A stretch of DNA of 64,000 nt from Parabacteroides goldsteinii DSM 19448 = WAL 12034 (GTDB lineage: Bacteria; Bacteroidota; Bacteroidia; Bacteroidales; Tannerellaceae), in contig NZ_KQ033912.1 in NCBI RefSeq assembly GCF_000969835.1, positions 2,565,373 through 2,629,372 of the forward strand. Direction: 5' to 3'. Made by a program: the position numbers and the translations under genes. The notes beneath the pieces were generated by a model. That model saw only the letters and a program-made list of their open reading frames with translations, made no database searches and was not told the origin of the DNA. Of the stretch, positions 7,619 to 17,281 are shown piece by piece; the first letter of the stretch is position 1; the number at the start of each line of letters is the position of its first letter.

Positions 7619-9940
7619 ATGAAAAGAATATATCTATTTATTTTAGGTGCTGTTCTGTCAGTCAGTCTATGTTATGCGCAAAAGATAAAGATCTCCGGAA
7701 TGGTGACAGATGGAAGTACGGATGCCTCTGTTGAATTTGCCAATGTCGTGTTGCAAACGCTCGATTCAACTTTTGTCACAGGTGTATCGACTGATACGAA
7801 GGGACGTTTTCAGTTGGAAAAAATAGAAACAGGCAGTTATCGTCTGATTATTTCCGCTATTGGGTATACAGATAATATAACCGATCTGAATGGCCTTTCC
7901 AAGTCAGTTGATTTGGGAAAACTAACATTGAATGAAGCTGCGGAACAACTCGATGAGGTGACAGTTACAGCTGCCAATATTGTCAACCGGGCGGACCGTA
8001 AGATCGTATTTCCCAATAAACAACAGCTGGCAGCCTCTACAAATGGGGTGAATTTGCTTCAGGCCCTGATGTTACCGCGCATTCAGGTGAATCCGATGAC
8101 AAGGGATATCAGTGTTTCCGGCGGCGGCTCTGTACAGCTTTGTCTGAATGGAGCGAAAGTGGATGCAAAGGATATTTCCGCATTACAGCCGAACGATATC
8201 ATACGTATTGAATATCTGGAGAATCCCGGCTTGCGTTACGGAGATGCCGAAGCCGTATTGAATTATATCACCCGCCGGTACGAAACGGGTGGCTCCGTCA
8301 GCCTGGATATGATGAATTCCCCGCATGTAGTATTCCATAATGATGAAATATCAGCTAAATTGAATCATAAGAAATCGGAGTTTGGCCTGAGTTATTATGC
8401 CAGTCCGCGTGACTTTTACAAATGTTGGCGCACGAATGAAGAATCTTTCCTCTTTGAAGATGGTACCTCCCTGCACCGGTATGAAAAAGGGCAGCCCGGA
8501 CATTTTCAGGAGCTGAATCATGGCGGTTCTTTCACCTATAATTATCAAGAACCGGATAAATACCTGCTGAATGCAAAGCTGGGTTACTGGGGGTATCTGC
8601 AACCACATACGGATTACAGAAGTGAGTTGTATAACGTTGAGTATCCGGACCATGTAACGGATATGCGGGATAACAATGATAAAAAAACACATCGTCCGTA
8701 TGTCGATTTATATTATCAGCAGAACCTGAAGCACAAACAGTTTCTGGCGCTCAACCTGGTCGGAACATATATCTACACCGACTCCAAGCGTACTTATCAG
8801 GAAAAGCAGAACGATCTGTTGCTGACTGATATCTACTCCGGTGTAAAAGGGAATAAATATTCCGTGATTGGTGAAGGTATTTATGAAAAAGGTTTTGAAA
8901 AAGGCCGGTTAAGTGCAGGACTGAAACATTCACAAGCCTTTTCGGAGAATACCTATGATGGAAATATGACATATAAAACGGAGATGAAACAGTCGGATAC
9001 CTATTTATATACCGAGTTTCAGGGCAAATGGCAAAAGCTCAATTATTCGTTGGGTGTGGGTGTTACCCGTTCATGGCTGAAACAGGAAGGGGAAGATGGT
9101 TATCAGACCTATACGTTCTGGCCTCGTTTTTCTTTCCGTTATGCTTTCTCTGATAATTTCTATGCGCGCCTGAATGGCAGCCTGACGAACAATCCGCCGG
9201 CACTGTCGGAGTTGAGTGCTGTCGAGCAACTGATCGATTCGATGCAGATACAGCGGGGAAATCCGGACCTGAATCCGTACAACCGTTACCAGGCCGATTT
9301 ATATATGGAATATCGGAAGGGGAAAGTTTCTGTCGGCTTGTCTTCCCGTTATCGGAATGCTCCGAAAGCGATAATGGAATCTACTTTTATTGAGGATGGC
9401 ATGTTTATTCATACTTATGAAAATCAGGATGGTTTTCAGTCCTTGAATGGCGAGTTGAACCTGCGGGCCGGTATGTTATGGAATATCCTGCAATTTTCTC
9501 TCAGCGGAGGCGTGAACCGTTACTGGAGTGATGGGAAAGATTACCGGCATACCTATACGAACTGGTATTATCGTGCAGAGATAATGGGGCAGTATAAACA
9601 TTTGACGGCTATGTTCAGTATTTACAACCGCCGGAATAGTTTCTGGGGAGAGAAAATGTCGAGCGGAGAGAATCTTCATATGCTGATGGTCCGGTATAAT
9701 TATAAACAGTTCTCAGTCGGAGCCGGTATGATCAATCCTTTTGCCAATAACTATAAACGGATTTATGAAAACTGGAATAAGTATGTTTCCTCGTACAAGG
9801 AGAATTATATCAATGAAAGCTCTCATGCCTTTTTCCTGACCTTTGCCTGGAATTTCCGGTTCGGTCGCAAATACCAGAGTGATGGGAAGAAGATATATAA
9901 CCAGGATAATGATTCGGGAATAATGAATGCCGGCAAATAA
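7619..9940 (+). CDS. Outer membrane beta-barrel protein with carboxypeptidase-like domain (TonB-dependent receptor type)
   Basis: 773 residues. Signal peptide 1-20 (MKRIYLFILGAVLSVSLCYA), then a carboxypeptidase-regulatory-like domain (about 21-105: ISGMVTDGSTDASVEFANVV), then a plug-like part starting at LDEVTVTAANIV with SVSGGGSVQLCLNGAKVDA, then a barrel of alternating aromatic strands (residues about 230-750). It belongs to the OMP_b-brl_3 group of TonB-dependent receptors rather than to SusC: it is shorter, has no SusD partner, and ends in a hydrophilic tail after the last strand (FFLTFAWNFRFGRKYQ). The likely role is import or sensing at the outer membrane; the ligand is unknown. It follows the TPR/HTH regulator by 174 bp. 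Confidence 0.85.
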   Translation: MKRIYLFILGAVLSVSLCYAQKIKISGMVTDGSTDASVEFANVVLQTLDSTFVTGVSTDTKGRFQLEKIETGSYRLIISAIGYTDNITDLNGLSKSVDLGKLTLNEAAEQLDEVTVTAANIVNRADRKIVFPNKQQLAASTNGVNLLQALMLPRIQVNPMTRDISVSGGGSVQLCLNGAKVDAKDISALQPNDIIRIEYLENPGLRYGDAEAVLNYITRRYETGGSVSLDMMNSPHVVFHNDEISAKLNHKKSEFGLSYYASPRDFYKCWRTNEESFLFEDGTSLHRYEKGQPGHFQELNHGGSFTYNYQEPDKYLLNAKLGYWGYLQPHTDYRSELYNVEYPDHVTDMRDNNDKKTHRPYVDLYYQQNLKHKQFLALNLVGTYIYTDSKRTYQEKQNDLLLTDIYSGVKGNKYSVIGEGIYEKGFEKGRLSAGLKHSQAFSENTYDGNMTYKTEMKQSDTYLYTEFQGKWQKLNYSLGVGVTRSWLKQEGEDGYQTYTFWPRFSFRYAFSDNFYARLNGSLTNNPPALSELSAVEQLIDSMQIQRGNPDLNPYNRYQADLYMEYRKGKVSVGLSSRYRNAPKAIMESTFIEDGMFIHTYENQDGFQSLNGELNLRAGMLWNILQFSLSGGVNRYWSDGKDYRHTYTNWYYRAEIMGQYKHLTAMFSIYNRRNSFWGEKMSSGENLHMLMVRYNYKQFSVGAGMINPFANNYKRIYENWNKYVSSYKENYINESSHAFFLTFAWNFRFGRKYQSDGKKIYNQDNDSGIMNAGK

Positions 9941-10139
9941 ATGATTGTCTGGCGGATTGCCGGCTGTTATTCCTGTTCGTATCAGTTACATCTGCAAAAC
10001 CTGTTCGCCCCGCAGGTGCAGGTTGGCCCGCCATCGCCATTGAGTATTTGTACGTTTTCTCAATTATGACTCTCCTTTAAACGTAAGATAATATAACTCA
10101 ATAGAAAAAATGTATAAATAGATTGTCCATGGATTCTTT

Positions 10140-10147
10140 TATTTTTG
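10140..10147 (+). promoter_or_regulatory. -7 promoter box for the GH92 gene
   Basis: TATTTTTG matches TAnnTTTG and lies 22 bp before the ATG at 10170, in a 229-bp gap otherwise without recognisable features. The -33 element is not clear. Confidence 0.55.
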
Positions 10148-10169
10148 TATGCTAATTTGATTAATAAAA

Positions 10170-13100
10170 ATGAAACATCTATTCTTTCTTCTTTTTATTC
10201 TATTGTCTTCCGGTACGTACGCAGGGAACAAGGTCCTTTTTGAAATAGGCAAGCAGGATAATTCAGCTGCCGAGTTTGCTTTGTATCCCGATAACTATAA
10301 TAGTTTTCTGGCTAATTTCGGAGGGGAGAAATCTTTTTATGTCGGTTATTCGTCGGCCGGTAAGCACTGGCCTTATGTTTTGCCGGGGCCGCTGGATAGC
10401 TGGGCCGGCGGCGGATATTGGGCCGGGTTTCATCCCCGCCATTTCCCTGCTGTATTTTTTAATCTGGATAAGGTCTCTGCGCAGGGAGAATGTTCCCTGA
10501 CTTTTTTCTTTACCGGGGCTCATAACAGCCATCCTGTGAAGATACGGGTGGAGATAAACGGTAACCGGTTTGAGGAAGAGTTGAACGGAGAAAACTCAGG
10601 AGAGTTACTTACGAACAAGGAGACTGGAAAGGCGAAAGAAATAAAAATACAGTTTCCTGCTGCGTGGCTTACTGCCGGGATGAATAAAATCCAGTTGGGA
10701 ACAATCAAAGGAACCTGGGCGATTTTCGATTGTATCCGTTTGGAAACACCGGCCGGCATCCGGCTGGGGAAAGCCTCTTCTTCCCTGATACGTTCTGTCA
10801 AAGCAGCTCCGTTCGAATACCGGAAAGAAAACGGGGAACGTATGCAACCGGTCCTGGTGGATATGGACCAGTTTGACCATTCCCGGGAACTGACATTCCG
10901 GATAGAGGGATGCCAGCCGGTTTCGCGTGTGATTGAAACGGGTGAGAGTATCCAGGAGATATGGATGCCTGCTGCCAAGACCAATGACAAACAGGAAACT
11001 TTGCAGTTCACGATTCAGGATGGCAAGGAGATTGTTTATAAAGGAGAAATTACCCGTAGCCGGCAGCCTCTTCATTCTTATTCGGATGATGTCGACCTGC
11101 TGATGGGTACCGGTAATTCACGCTGGATGTTCAAACCCGGATCGAGTCTCCCGCTGAGTATGGTGCAGATCGCCCCTGATAACCAGGATGAGATATGGAA
11201 AGCCGGATATGAATATACGATTGAAAATATCATGGGCTTCAATCATTTCAGCGACTGGACCATGACCGGATTCCTGATGCAGCCTACCTGTGGGGAACTG
11301 AAAGTAAATCCCGGCCGGGAGGATTTTCCTGATGAAGGTTATCGTTCGCGTATCGATAAGGCTTCCGAAAAAGCTGAAATAGGCAGATATTCCGTTTATA
11401 TGACCGACACAAAGATCAAAGCGGAGATTACGGCAACGCGTCGTGCAGCCCTGCAACGGTATATTTTCCCGGCCAGGGAAGATGCCCGGATTCTGATCGA
11501 TATGTTTACTCCCAACGAGTATCCGCATAATCTGGTGAATGCGCATATCACGAAAGTAAATGATACTGAGATAGAAGGGTATGCGACTTATTATAATGCT
11601 TTTACCGGTTATACGTTGGAGCAGAACTATACGTTATATTTTGTCCTTCAATTTAGTAAGCCTTTTGACTCGATGGGGGGATGGGTGAACGAAGGTGTTA
11701 AACCGGTAACCGGTTATATCCCTGGATGGAACAGGAATCACGAGTTTGAGACTCCTGCTGAAATAAAACAGAATATCACGCAGATAGATGGCAAAGGTGA
11801 TGTCGGTATATTCCTAAATTATAAGACGAAGGAGAATGAAGAGATTCTTGTCCGTTCGGGTGTCTCTCTGGTTGATATGGCTGGGGCACGGAATAACCTG
11901 AAACAGGAACTGGCTGATCCGTTTGGTTGGGATTTTGAGAAAGTCGTGGATAACGCCCGTTCTGTCTGGGATGAATATCTGGGCAGGATAGCGATTGAAA
12001 CAGATGATTACCTGCAAAAGAAAAAATTCTATACGAATCTTTATCGTGCCTTGGCTGCTAAAGCAACCTGGAGCGATGCGGATGGTCGTTTTGTAGATGA
12101 AGACGAGCGGATCAGGCAGTTGGAGAAACCAGACGATTGTATCATGAGCGGTGAATATTGGAATACATTCTGGAATAATCAGCAGTTATTTAATCTGATG
12201 GCTCCTGAAATATCCAGCCAATGGGCACGTTCGGCTATTCAGCTTTACCAGAATAGCGGATGGTTCAATACGGACCCTGCCGGAATCGAACATACCGGTG
12301 TTATGGTTGCCATGCATCCGATCTCTCAGATTCTGGGAGCCTGGCAAAGTGGTATACGTGATTTTGACTTGAATATTGCGTATGATGGTTTGAAAAAGAT
12401 GATGACGACACCTCCTCAGAAATACGAAGGCGGTGGAACTGTTGGTGTTGAGAATTTAGTTCCCTATATGAAGTATGGGTATATTCCTGCAGGAAAAGGG
12501 ACGGTTTCTAATACGATGGAATATGCTTATGATGACTGGTGCCTGGGGCAGATGGCTAAGATCCTGGGGAAGACCGATGATTTTAAATTATTTGATAAAC
12601 GTTCGAACAATTGGTGTAACTTGTTTGATCCTGAGTCCGGTTTTATGCGGCCCAAAGATGAACATGGAAACTGGGTGGAACCTTTCGATCCGTATCATAC
12701 TCCCGGATTTACGGAAGGGAATGCTTTCAATTATTCCTGGTTTGTTCCTCATAACCCCGAAAAGTTAATTCGTGAGGTCGGTAAAGAACGCTTTATAAGC
12801 CGCCTGGATAAGGCGATGGAGCAGTCGTCGCATGCCAATTTCAATGCGGCCGGCGATAATTTTTCGGCCTTTCCGATTAATCATGGCAACGAGACATCTA
12901 TGGAAGTGGCTTATCTTTTCAATTGGGCAGGTGCTCCCCATCTGACACAGAAATGGATACGTGCTATACAGGAACAGTATTACGGGACTACCCCTTATGA
13001 CGCTTATCCGGGTGATGAGGATCTGGGGCAGATGAGTAGTTGGTTTGTTATGAGTGCCATCGGTCTGTTTCAGATGGAGGGCGGTTGTTCGGAAAAGCCT

Positions 13101-13331
13101 TTCTATGAACTGGCATCCCCCCGTTATCCGAAAATAACGATCCGCCTGGACGGTAAGTATGGTCGGGGAAAAACTTTTGTGATCGAAGCTCCCGGTGCAT
13201 CTAAGGAAAATAAATACATTCAATCAGTGACTTTGAATGGAAAGCCAGTCGATGGTTTTAAAATACCACAGGATGAAGTGTTGAAAGGGGGAAAGATTGT
13301 AGTTGAGATGGGGAAGGAGGCAAAGAAATGA
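10170..13331 (+). CDS. GH92-family glycoside hydrolase (probable alpha-mannosidase), exported
   Basis: 1053 residues. Signal peptide 1-18 (MKHLFFLLFILLSSGTYA). Residues about 20-200 form an extra N-terminal beta-sandwich with polysaccharide-lyase-type features (GPLDSWAGGGYWAGFHPRHF), which ordinary GH92 enzymes of about 750 residues lack. The GH92 N-domain begins near residue 310 (DDVDLLMGTGNS) and the (alpha/alpha)6 catalytic domain contains the family hallmarks NHGNETSMEVAYLFNWAGAP, PYDAYPGDEDLGQMSSWFVM and SAIGLFQMEGG; the Glu and Asp residues there are the expected acid and base. GH92 enzymes are calcium-dependent inverting exo-alpha-mannosidases acting on host or yeast mannans. The extension may bind carbohydrate. 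Its TGA overlaps the ATG of the next small ORF. Confidence 0.92.
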   Translation: MKHLFFLLFILLSSGTYAGNKVLFEIGKQDNSAAEFALYPDNYNSFLANFGGEKSFYVGYSSAGKHWPYVLPGPLDSWAGGGYWAGFHPRHFPAVFFNLDKVSAQGECSLTFFFTGAHNSHPVKIRVEINGNRFEEELNGENSGELLTNKETGKAKEIKIQFPAAWLTAGMNKIQLGTIKGTWAIFDCIRLETPAGIRLGKASSSLIRSVKAAPFEYRKENGERMQPVLVDMDQFDHSRELTFRIEGCQPVSRVIETGESIQEIWMPAAKTNDKQETLQFTIQDGKEIVYKGEITRSRQPLHSYSDDVDLLMGTGNSRWMFKPGSSLPLSMVQIAPDNQDEIWKAGYEYTIENIMGFNHFSDWTMTGFLMQPTCGELKVNPGREDFPDEGYRSRIDKASEKAEIGRYSVYMTDTKIKAEITATRRAALQRYIFPAREDARILIDMFTPNEYPHNLVNAHITKVNDTEIEGYATYYNAFTGYTLEQNYTLYFVLQFSKPFDSMGGWVNEGVKPVTGYIPGWNRNHEFETPAEIKQNITQIDGKGDVGIFLNYKTKENEEILVRSGVSLVDMAGARNNLKQELADPFGWDFEKVVDNARSVWDEYLGRIAIETDDYLQKKKFYTNLYRALAAKATWSDADGRFVDEDERIRQLEKPDDCIMSGEYWNTFWNNQQLFNLMAPEISSQWARSAIQLYQNSGWFNTDPAGIEHTGVMVAMHPISQILGAWQSGIRDFDLNIAYDGLKKMMTTPPQKYEGGGTVGVENLVPYMKYGYIPAGKGTVSNTMEYAYDDWCLGQMAKILGKTDDFKLFDKRSNNWCNLFDPESGFMRPKDEHGNWVEPFDPYHTPGFTEGNAFNYSWFVPHNPEKLIREVGKERFISRLDKAMEQSSHANFNAAGDNFSAFPINHGNETSMEVAYLFNWAGAPHLTQKWIRAIQEQYYGTTPYDAYPGDEDLGQMSSWFVMSAIGLFQMEGGCSEKPFYELASPRYPKITIRLDGKYGRGKTFVIEAPGASKENKYIQSVTLNGKPVDGFKIPQDEVLKGGKIVVEMGKEAKK

Positions 13332-13495
13332 ACGTAACATCATTAGATCAGATAAAAGATCGTTATTATGGTGAAATAGGGACACCGGAGCGCAATGAGC
13401 TTGAAAGAGAATTGGAATCTCTTCGTGTCGGTGTGAAAATTCGTGCAGCACGTGAAAAGCGAGTTCTCAATAGTAAACAAAGTAACCGCAGCTAA
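13328..13495 (+). pseudogene. N-terminal stub of an XRE/HigA-type antitoxin gene
   Basis: A 55-residue ORF overlaps the GH92 stop by ATGA. Its start (SLDQIKDRYYGEIGTPERNE) resembles the N-terminal arm of HigA-like antitoxins; compare NKYGELGTESRTAF in the intact antitoxin at 50796. It ends (REKRVLNSKQSNRS) where the helix-turn-helix should begin, so the DNA-binding domain is missing. No toxin gene is adjacent. It is probably debris of a lost toxin-antitoxin pair, though translational coupling to GH92 may still express it. Confidence 0.5.
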
Positions 13496-13522
13496 AGGAT
13501 GTTCCAATGTAGAAATAATTGA

Positions 13523-13549
13523 GCTATCCCGTGCTTGACACGGGATAGC
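13523..13549. repeat. Strong hairpin, left copy of an inverted palindrome pair
   Basis: Perfect 11-bp arms GCTATCCCGTG and CACGGGATAGC surround a 5-base loop CTTGA. The 17-bp core CCCGTGCTTGACACGGG reappears inverted at 13606-13622. No T-run follows, so it is not a classical terminator. Confidence 0.6.
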
Positions 13550-13604
13550 AAAGGCACAAACCGTATCCTGTATGTATTTTTTGATACAGCCGGTTCTTCT
13601 GCGA

Positions 13605-13623
13605 CCCCGTGTCAAGCACGGGG
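13605..13623. repeat. Strong hairpin, right copy of an inverted palindrome pair
   Basis: Arms CCCCGTG and CACGGGG surround TCAAG; the 17-bp core is the exact reverse complement of the core at 13528-13544. The two copies frame about 60 bp of DNA without a gene. Confidence 0.6.
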
Positions 13624-13702
13624 ACAAGATAGTTCGCTTCTGACAAAATCTGAAACGAGTTATTTTGGTGTGGTTGCCCTGAATAGGAGCAAGTAAATTC
13701 CT

Positions 13703-14086
13703 TTATTTCTTTTCAAGCTCTTCAATCCTTTTCAAAAGAACATCGATAAGACGGGAATTAGATTTAACCAATTCGCGGAGGTCATCGCTATTGTCTACAT
13801 TTACAATACTACTGTCACGCGTAATCCATACGCGACCATAATCTTTAGGATAGTTATTATAGGTATCTCCTTCTATTCGCGTGAATAGTTCAACTGCGGA
13901 CATGTTGAGTATATCCGCTATTTTGTTCAGACGAGTAAGGGTGAGGTCGGTTTCGCCATATTCAATTTTGCAATAGGCACTCGTAGAAAGATTGAGTTTT
14001 TCACTCATTTGTTCTTGTGTCAAATTCCTTTCCAGACGAAGTAATTGAAGGCGTTGTCCTACCAGTTTTTTCAAATCTGTTTCCAT
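13703..14086 (-). CDS. XRE-family helix-turn-helix regulator with C-terminal coiled coil
   Basis: 127 residues. The HTH occupies residues about 9-65 (RLQLLRLERNLTQEQMSEKL, then STSAYCKIEYGETDLTLTRL). The C-terminal 40 residues (VDNSDDLRELVKSNSRLIDV, then LLKRIEELEKK) form a short coiled coil likely used for dimerisation. Such single XRE proteins are frequent in Bacteroidetes as autonomous repressors. It diverges from the SusC gene at 14324 across 237 bp, so it could regulate that locus; nothing in the sequence proves it. Confidence 0.8.
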   Translation of the reverse strand: METDLKKLVGQRLQLLRLERNLTQEQMSEKLNLSTSAYCKIEYGETDLTLTRLNKIADILNMSAVELFTRIEGDTYNNYPKDYGRVWITRDSSIVNVDNSDDLRELVKSNSRLIDVLLKRIEELEKK

Positions 14087-14169
14087 ACTCGTAAATAATT
14101 GATTAATATTCTTATTTTATCGGTCAAAAGTAACAAATAATGTGGATATAATGTAACCTCTTTTCAATT

Positions 14170-14177
14170 TAACTTTG
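14170..14177 (+). promoter_or_regulatory. Possible -7 box of the SusC/SusD operon at 14.3 kb
   Basis: TAACTTTG fits TAnnTTTG and would give a leader of about 145 nt before ATG 14324. No clear -33 element is present. Confidence 0.35.
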
Positions 14178-14323
14178 TAAAGTCAATAATTCTTAAAATC
14201 ATTTAGATCAATAGGCCTGTGAAGTGAATGGTATAGAGACCGTAAAGTCTTATGCTTCGGCATTAGACGTGTCAAAATTATGACTTGTCAAATTATTATT
14301 AACCTGTAAAATAATACAAGAAA

Positions 14324-17281
14324 ATGCAACAAAAAAAGAATTGTGATTTTCTCCCGGGAAGAAAGGATTCGATTTCCCAGGCAATAAAGATTATGTGTGG
14401 CTTGTTTTTATGTTTGCCGACAGAAGTTTTTGCTATGGATGAGAATCTTGAATTGTTAACCTCAAGTTGGATAGAGAACAGGATACCTGATCAGGCGGAA
14501 AAAACAGTGACTGTTATGGTACGGGATGAAACCGGGCCTGTCATAGGAGCTAATGTTGTGGTAAAAGGAACGACAATAGGGAATATATCAGATGATAATG
14601 GAATGGTTATCCTGCAAAATATCCCGGATAATTCGACCTTGGTTATATCCTATATAGGTTATATAAGCCAGGAAGTGAAAGTCGGGAAACAGCATTCAAT
14701 TCAAGTGAAATTGGTAGAAGATGCCGAGACCCTGCAAGAAGTTGTAGTTATCGGTTATGGCTCACTGGATAAAAAGCAAGTCACCAGCGCTATCACCTCT
14801 TTGAAAGCTGACGACCTGATGGTCGGTGTCAGTGGTGCCGACATTTCTACATCTTTGCAAGGCAAAATTGGTGGTCTGGTGATGTATAATCTTGGAAGTG
14901 CCAATGCAGGCACCACATTCCAGTTACGTGGCATGACTTCCATCAATGCCGGCAAAGCTCCGCTAATCGTCATCGATGGTTTTCCGGGGGGTGATATCCG
15001 ATCTTTGACGCAAGACGACATCAAGTCGATCGACATTTTGAAAGATGGTTCTGCCGGAGCTATCTACGGTACACGGGCTGCCTCCGGTGTGATTCTGATT
15101 ACGACCAAAAGTGGTTCGGACACGAATGGAAAAGTGAAACTAACCTATAGTAACGAATTCACGAAAAAACAGGGATATAATGCTCCGGAAATGCTCTCCG
15201 GACGTGAATATGCAGATTATGAAATCGGTACCGATTATGGACAGGATACGGATTGGTGGGATGAATTGCTGAATCATGGTAATTTTTCGCAAAAGCATCA
15301 TCTTGCATTGGAGTTCGGAACCGAAAAGGCGCAGGTCTATACTTCTTTTTTCTATGAAAAGAACCAGGGAGTGGCCAAGCAGGATGGACGTCAGGATTAT
15401 GGAGGGCGTGTGAATGCTAATTTCAAACTGTTTGACGATTGGTTGGAGATACATCCGTCTGTCGATTATCGGCAGGCTGCACGTAACAACCATTTTCCAA
15501 ATTTCCAGCAGGCTATGCGTAATAATCCGACACGTTCTCCTTATGATCCGGAAAATGAAACCGGATATAATGTGTGGTTGAACGAATCGCTTGATTATAA
15601 CGTGGTGGCCGATGCTATGCTGGAGGATTACTACGGAGTGGACAAATGGTTTAAGCCGGAGGTGAATATGAAATTGAATATCAAACCGGTTCCAGGCCTC
15701 TCTTACCAGCAGATCCTGGGGTATGAAAACCGCCAGTGGGAGTTGCATCAATATTGGCCGCGGACGCATCGTTCTGAGTTGAACGAATCACGTAAAGGAC
15801 ATGCGCATCTCGCATTCAGCAAGACTGAGAATCTGACTTCCGAGGGATATTTTTCTTATATAAAGGATTTTAAGGAAGATCATAACTTGAATGTTACCGC
15901 CGGTTATTCTTATTTCGAGCATAACGGCGAGAATTTCGGTATGGATAACTATAATTTCTCTGTCGATGGTCTGAAATATTGGGATATCGGCAAAGGTAGT
16001 TATCTGAGTGACGGTAAGGCTGGCATGAGTTCCGGTAAAAATATCACGGAACGTCTGTTCTCTGTCTTTGCCCGCGCTAACTATGCTTATCGGGATAAGT
16101 ACTTATTATCTGCTTCCATCCGTCATGAGGGTTCCTCCAAGTTTTCTGCAGACAATCGTTGGGCTAATTTCTGGTCTGCCAGTGCCGGTTGGCGTATTTC
16201 TAAAGAGAACTTCATGAAAGAGGTAAAATGGGTAGATGACCTGAAGGTCCGTTTTGGTTATGGTGTGACAGGCAATAACGATTTCGATGCCTCTTATATG
16301 GCCGATATGCTGGGCTCTGATACATACTGGATGCTTCCGAATGGCGAATGGGCTTATTCTTTTGGTAAAACGCAGAATGTGAACCGGAATTTAGGATGGG
16401 AAGAGAAGAAAGAATGGAACTTAGGGGTTGATTATTCTTTATTTGGCAACCGGCTATATGGAAAATTCGACTATTTCAAACGTACGATCGACAATCTGAT
16501 TTATGAAGTGGCCGTGCCTCAGCCTCCTTATACACAGAACACGCAGTGGCAGAATATCGGTAGTATGGAAGTCAAGGGATGGGAGTTTGAAGTCGGAGGA
16601 GATATCATCCGCACAAAGGATTTTGTTTGGTCTTCCAACTTAAATCTTAGCCATAATTCGGGCAAGATTGCTACGCTTTGGGGAAATAATACTTATAAAA
16701 ACGGTAACGGTTTCGTTGCCCCGGGTTCACCGGGTGATGCGGCACGCATGGAAGAGGGATCGACGATCGGTTCTTTTTATATCTGGAAGTTTGCCGGTTT
16801 CGATGATGAGGGCAATTTTTTGTTGTACGACAAAGACAACAATGTGATTCCTGCAAAGGATAAGACTGAGAATGACAAACGTTATGTCGGAAACTATACC
16901 CCAAAGTTGATTGTCGGCTGGAGTCATACATTTACTTACAGGAATTTTGATCTGGGTGTCAACCTCCGTAGCTGGATAGACTTCGATGTCTATAACACAA
17001 TTAATATGTACTATGGTATACAGGGACAAGGTAATTTCAATGTGTTGAAAGACGCTTACGGCAAGTTCAGTCATATCAAAGGGGAAAAGCAGATTTGCGA
17101 TTATTATCTGGAAGACGGTACTTTCCTGAAGATCGACGCTATTACGTTGGGTTATACGTTGCCGATGAAGAAGTATACGAAGAATCTGATCGATCGGATA
17201 CGTATCTACGGCACAGTCGGCAATGTCTGTACGATTACCGGTTACAGTGGAATGAATCCGGAGGTAAACATTACCGGCTGA
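14324..17281 (+). CDS. SusC/RagA-family TonB-dependent receptor, C-terminus cut by an in-frame TGA
   Basis: 985 residues are read before TGA at 17279-17281. The signal region lies near residues 15-38 (LFLCLPTEVFAMDENL), then the carboxypeptidase-D-like domain (about 63-140: GPVIGANVVVKGTTIGNISD), the plug (LQEVVVIGYGSLDKKQVTSA, then GTRAASGVILITTKSG) and the barrel. After the TGA the frame continues for 28 codons: DQGTEKFWDTERFYPMVRTY then TLGMQFNF and TAA at 17366-17368, a perfect SusC C-terminal strand ending in Phe. Relatives have NPEVNITGWDQG, so TGG has become TGA. The product would lack its last strand and the C-terminal Phe used by the BAM machinery. The partner SusD follows at 17382. 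Confidence 0.9.
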   Translation: MQQKKNCDFLPGRKDSISQAIKIMCGLFLCLPTEVFAMDENLELLTSSWIENRIPDQAEKTVTVMVRDETGPVIGANVVVKGTTIGNISDDNGMVILQNIPDNSTLVISYIGYISQEVKVGKQHSIQVKLVEDAETLQEVVVIGYGSLDKKQVTSAITSLKADDLMVGVSGADISTSLQGKIGGLVMYNLGSANAGTTFQLRGMTSINAGKAPLIVIDGFPGGDIRSLTQDDIKSIDILKDGSAGAIYGTRAASGVILITTKSGSDTNGKVKLTYSNEFTKKQGYNAPEMLSGREYADYEIGTDYGQDTDWWDELLNHGNFSQKHHLALEFGTEKAQVYTSFFYEKNQGVAKQDGRQDYGGRVNANFKLFDDWLEIHPSVDYRQAARNNHFPNFQQAMRNNPTRSPYDPENETGYNVWLNESLDYNVVADAMLEDYYGVDKWFKPEVNMKLNIKPVPGLSYQQILGYENRQWELHQYWPRTHRSELNESRKGHAHLAFSKTENLTSEGYFSYIKDFKEDHNLNVTAGYSYFEHNGENFGMDNYNFSVDGLKYWDIGKGSYLSDGKAGMSSGKNITERLFSVFARANYAYRDKYLLSASIRHEGSSKFSADNRWANFWSASAGWRISKENFMKEVKWVDDLKVRFGYGVTGNNDFDASYMADMLGSDTYWMLPNGEWAYSFGKTQNVNRNLGWEEKKEWNLGVDYSLFGNRLYGKFDYFKRTIDNLIYEVAVPQPPYTQNTQWQNIGSMEVKGWEFEVGGDIIRTKDFVWSSNLNLSHNSGKIATLWGNNTYKNGNGFVAPGSPGDAARMEEGSTIGSFYIWKFAGFDDEGNFLLYDKDNNVIPAKDKTENDKRYVGNYTPKLIVGWSHTFTYRNFDLGVNLRSWIDFDVYNTINMYYGIQGQGNFNVLKDAYGKFSHIKGEKQICDYYLEDGTFLKIDAITLGYTLPMKKYTKNLIDRIRIYGTVGNVCTITGYSGMNPEVNITG

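Noticed and set aside
17279..17281. TGA read as tryptophan or selenocysteine
   Set aside because: Elsewhere TGA ends genes normally in this window (for example GH92 and rnr-linked genes), no SECIS-like element was noticed, and SusC has no selenoprotein form. A nonsense change is simpler.
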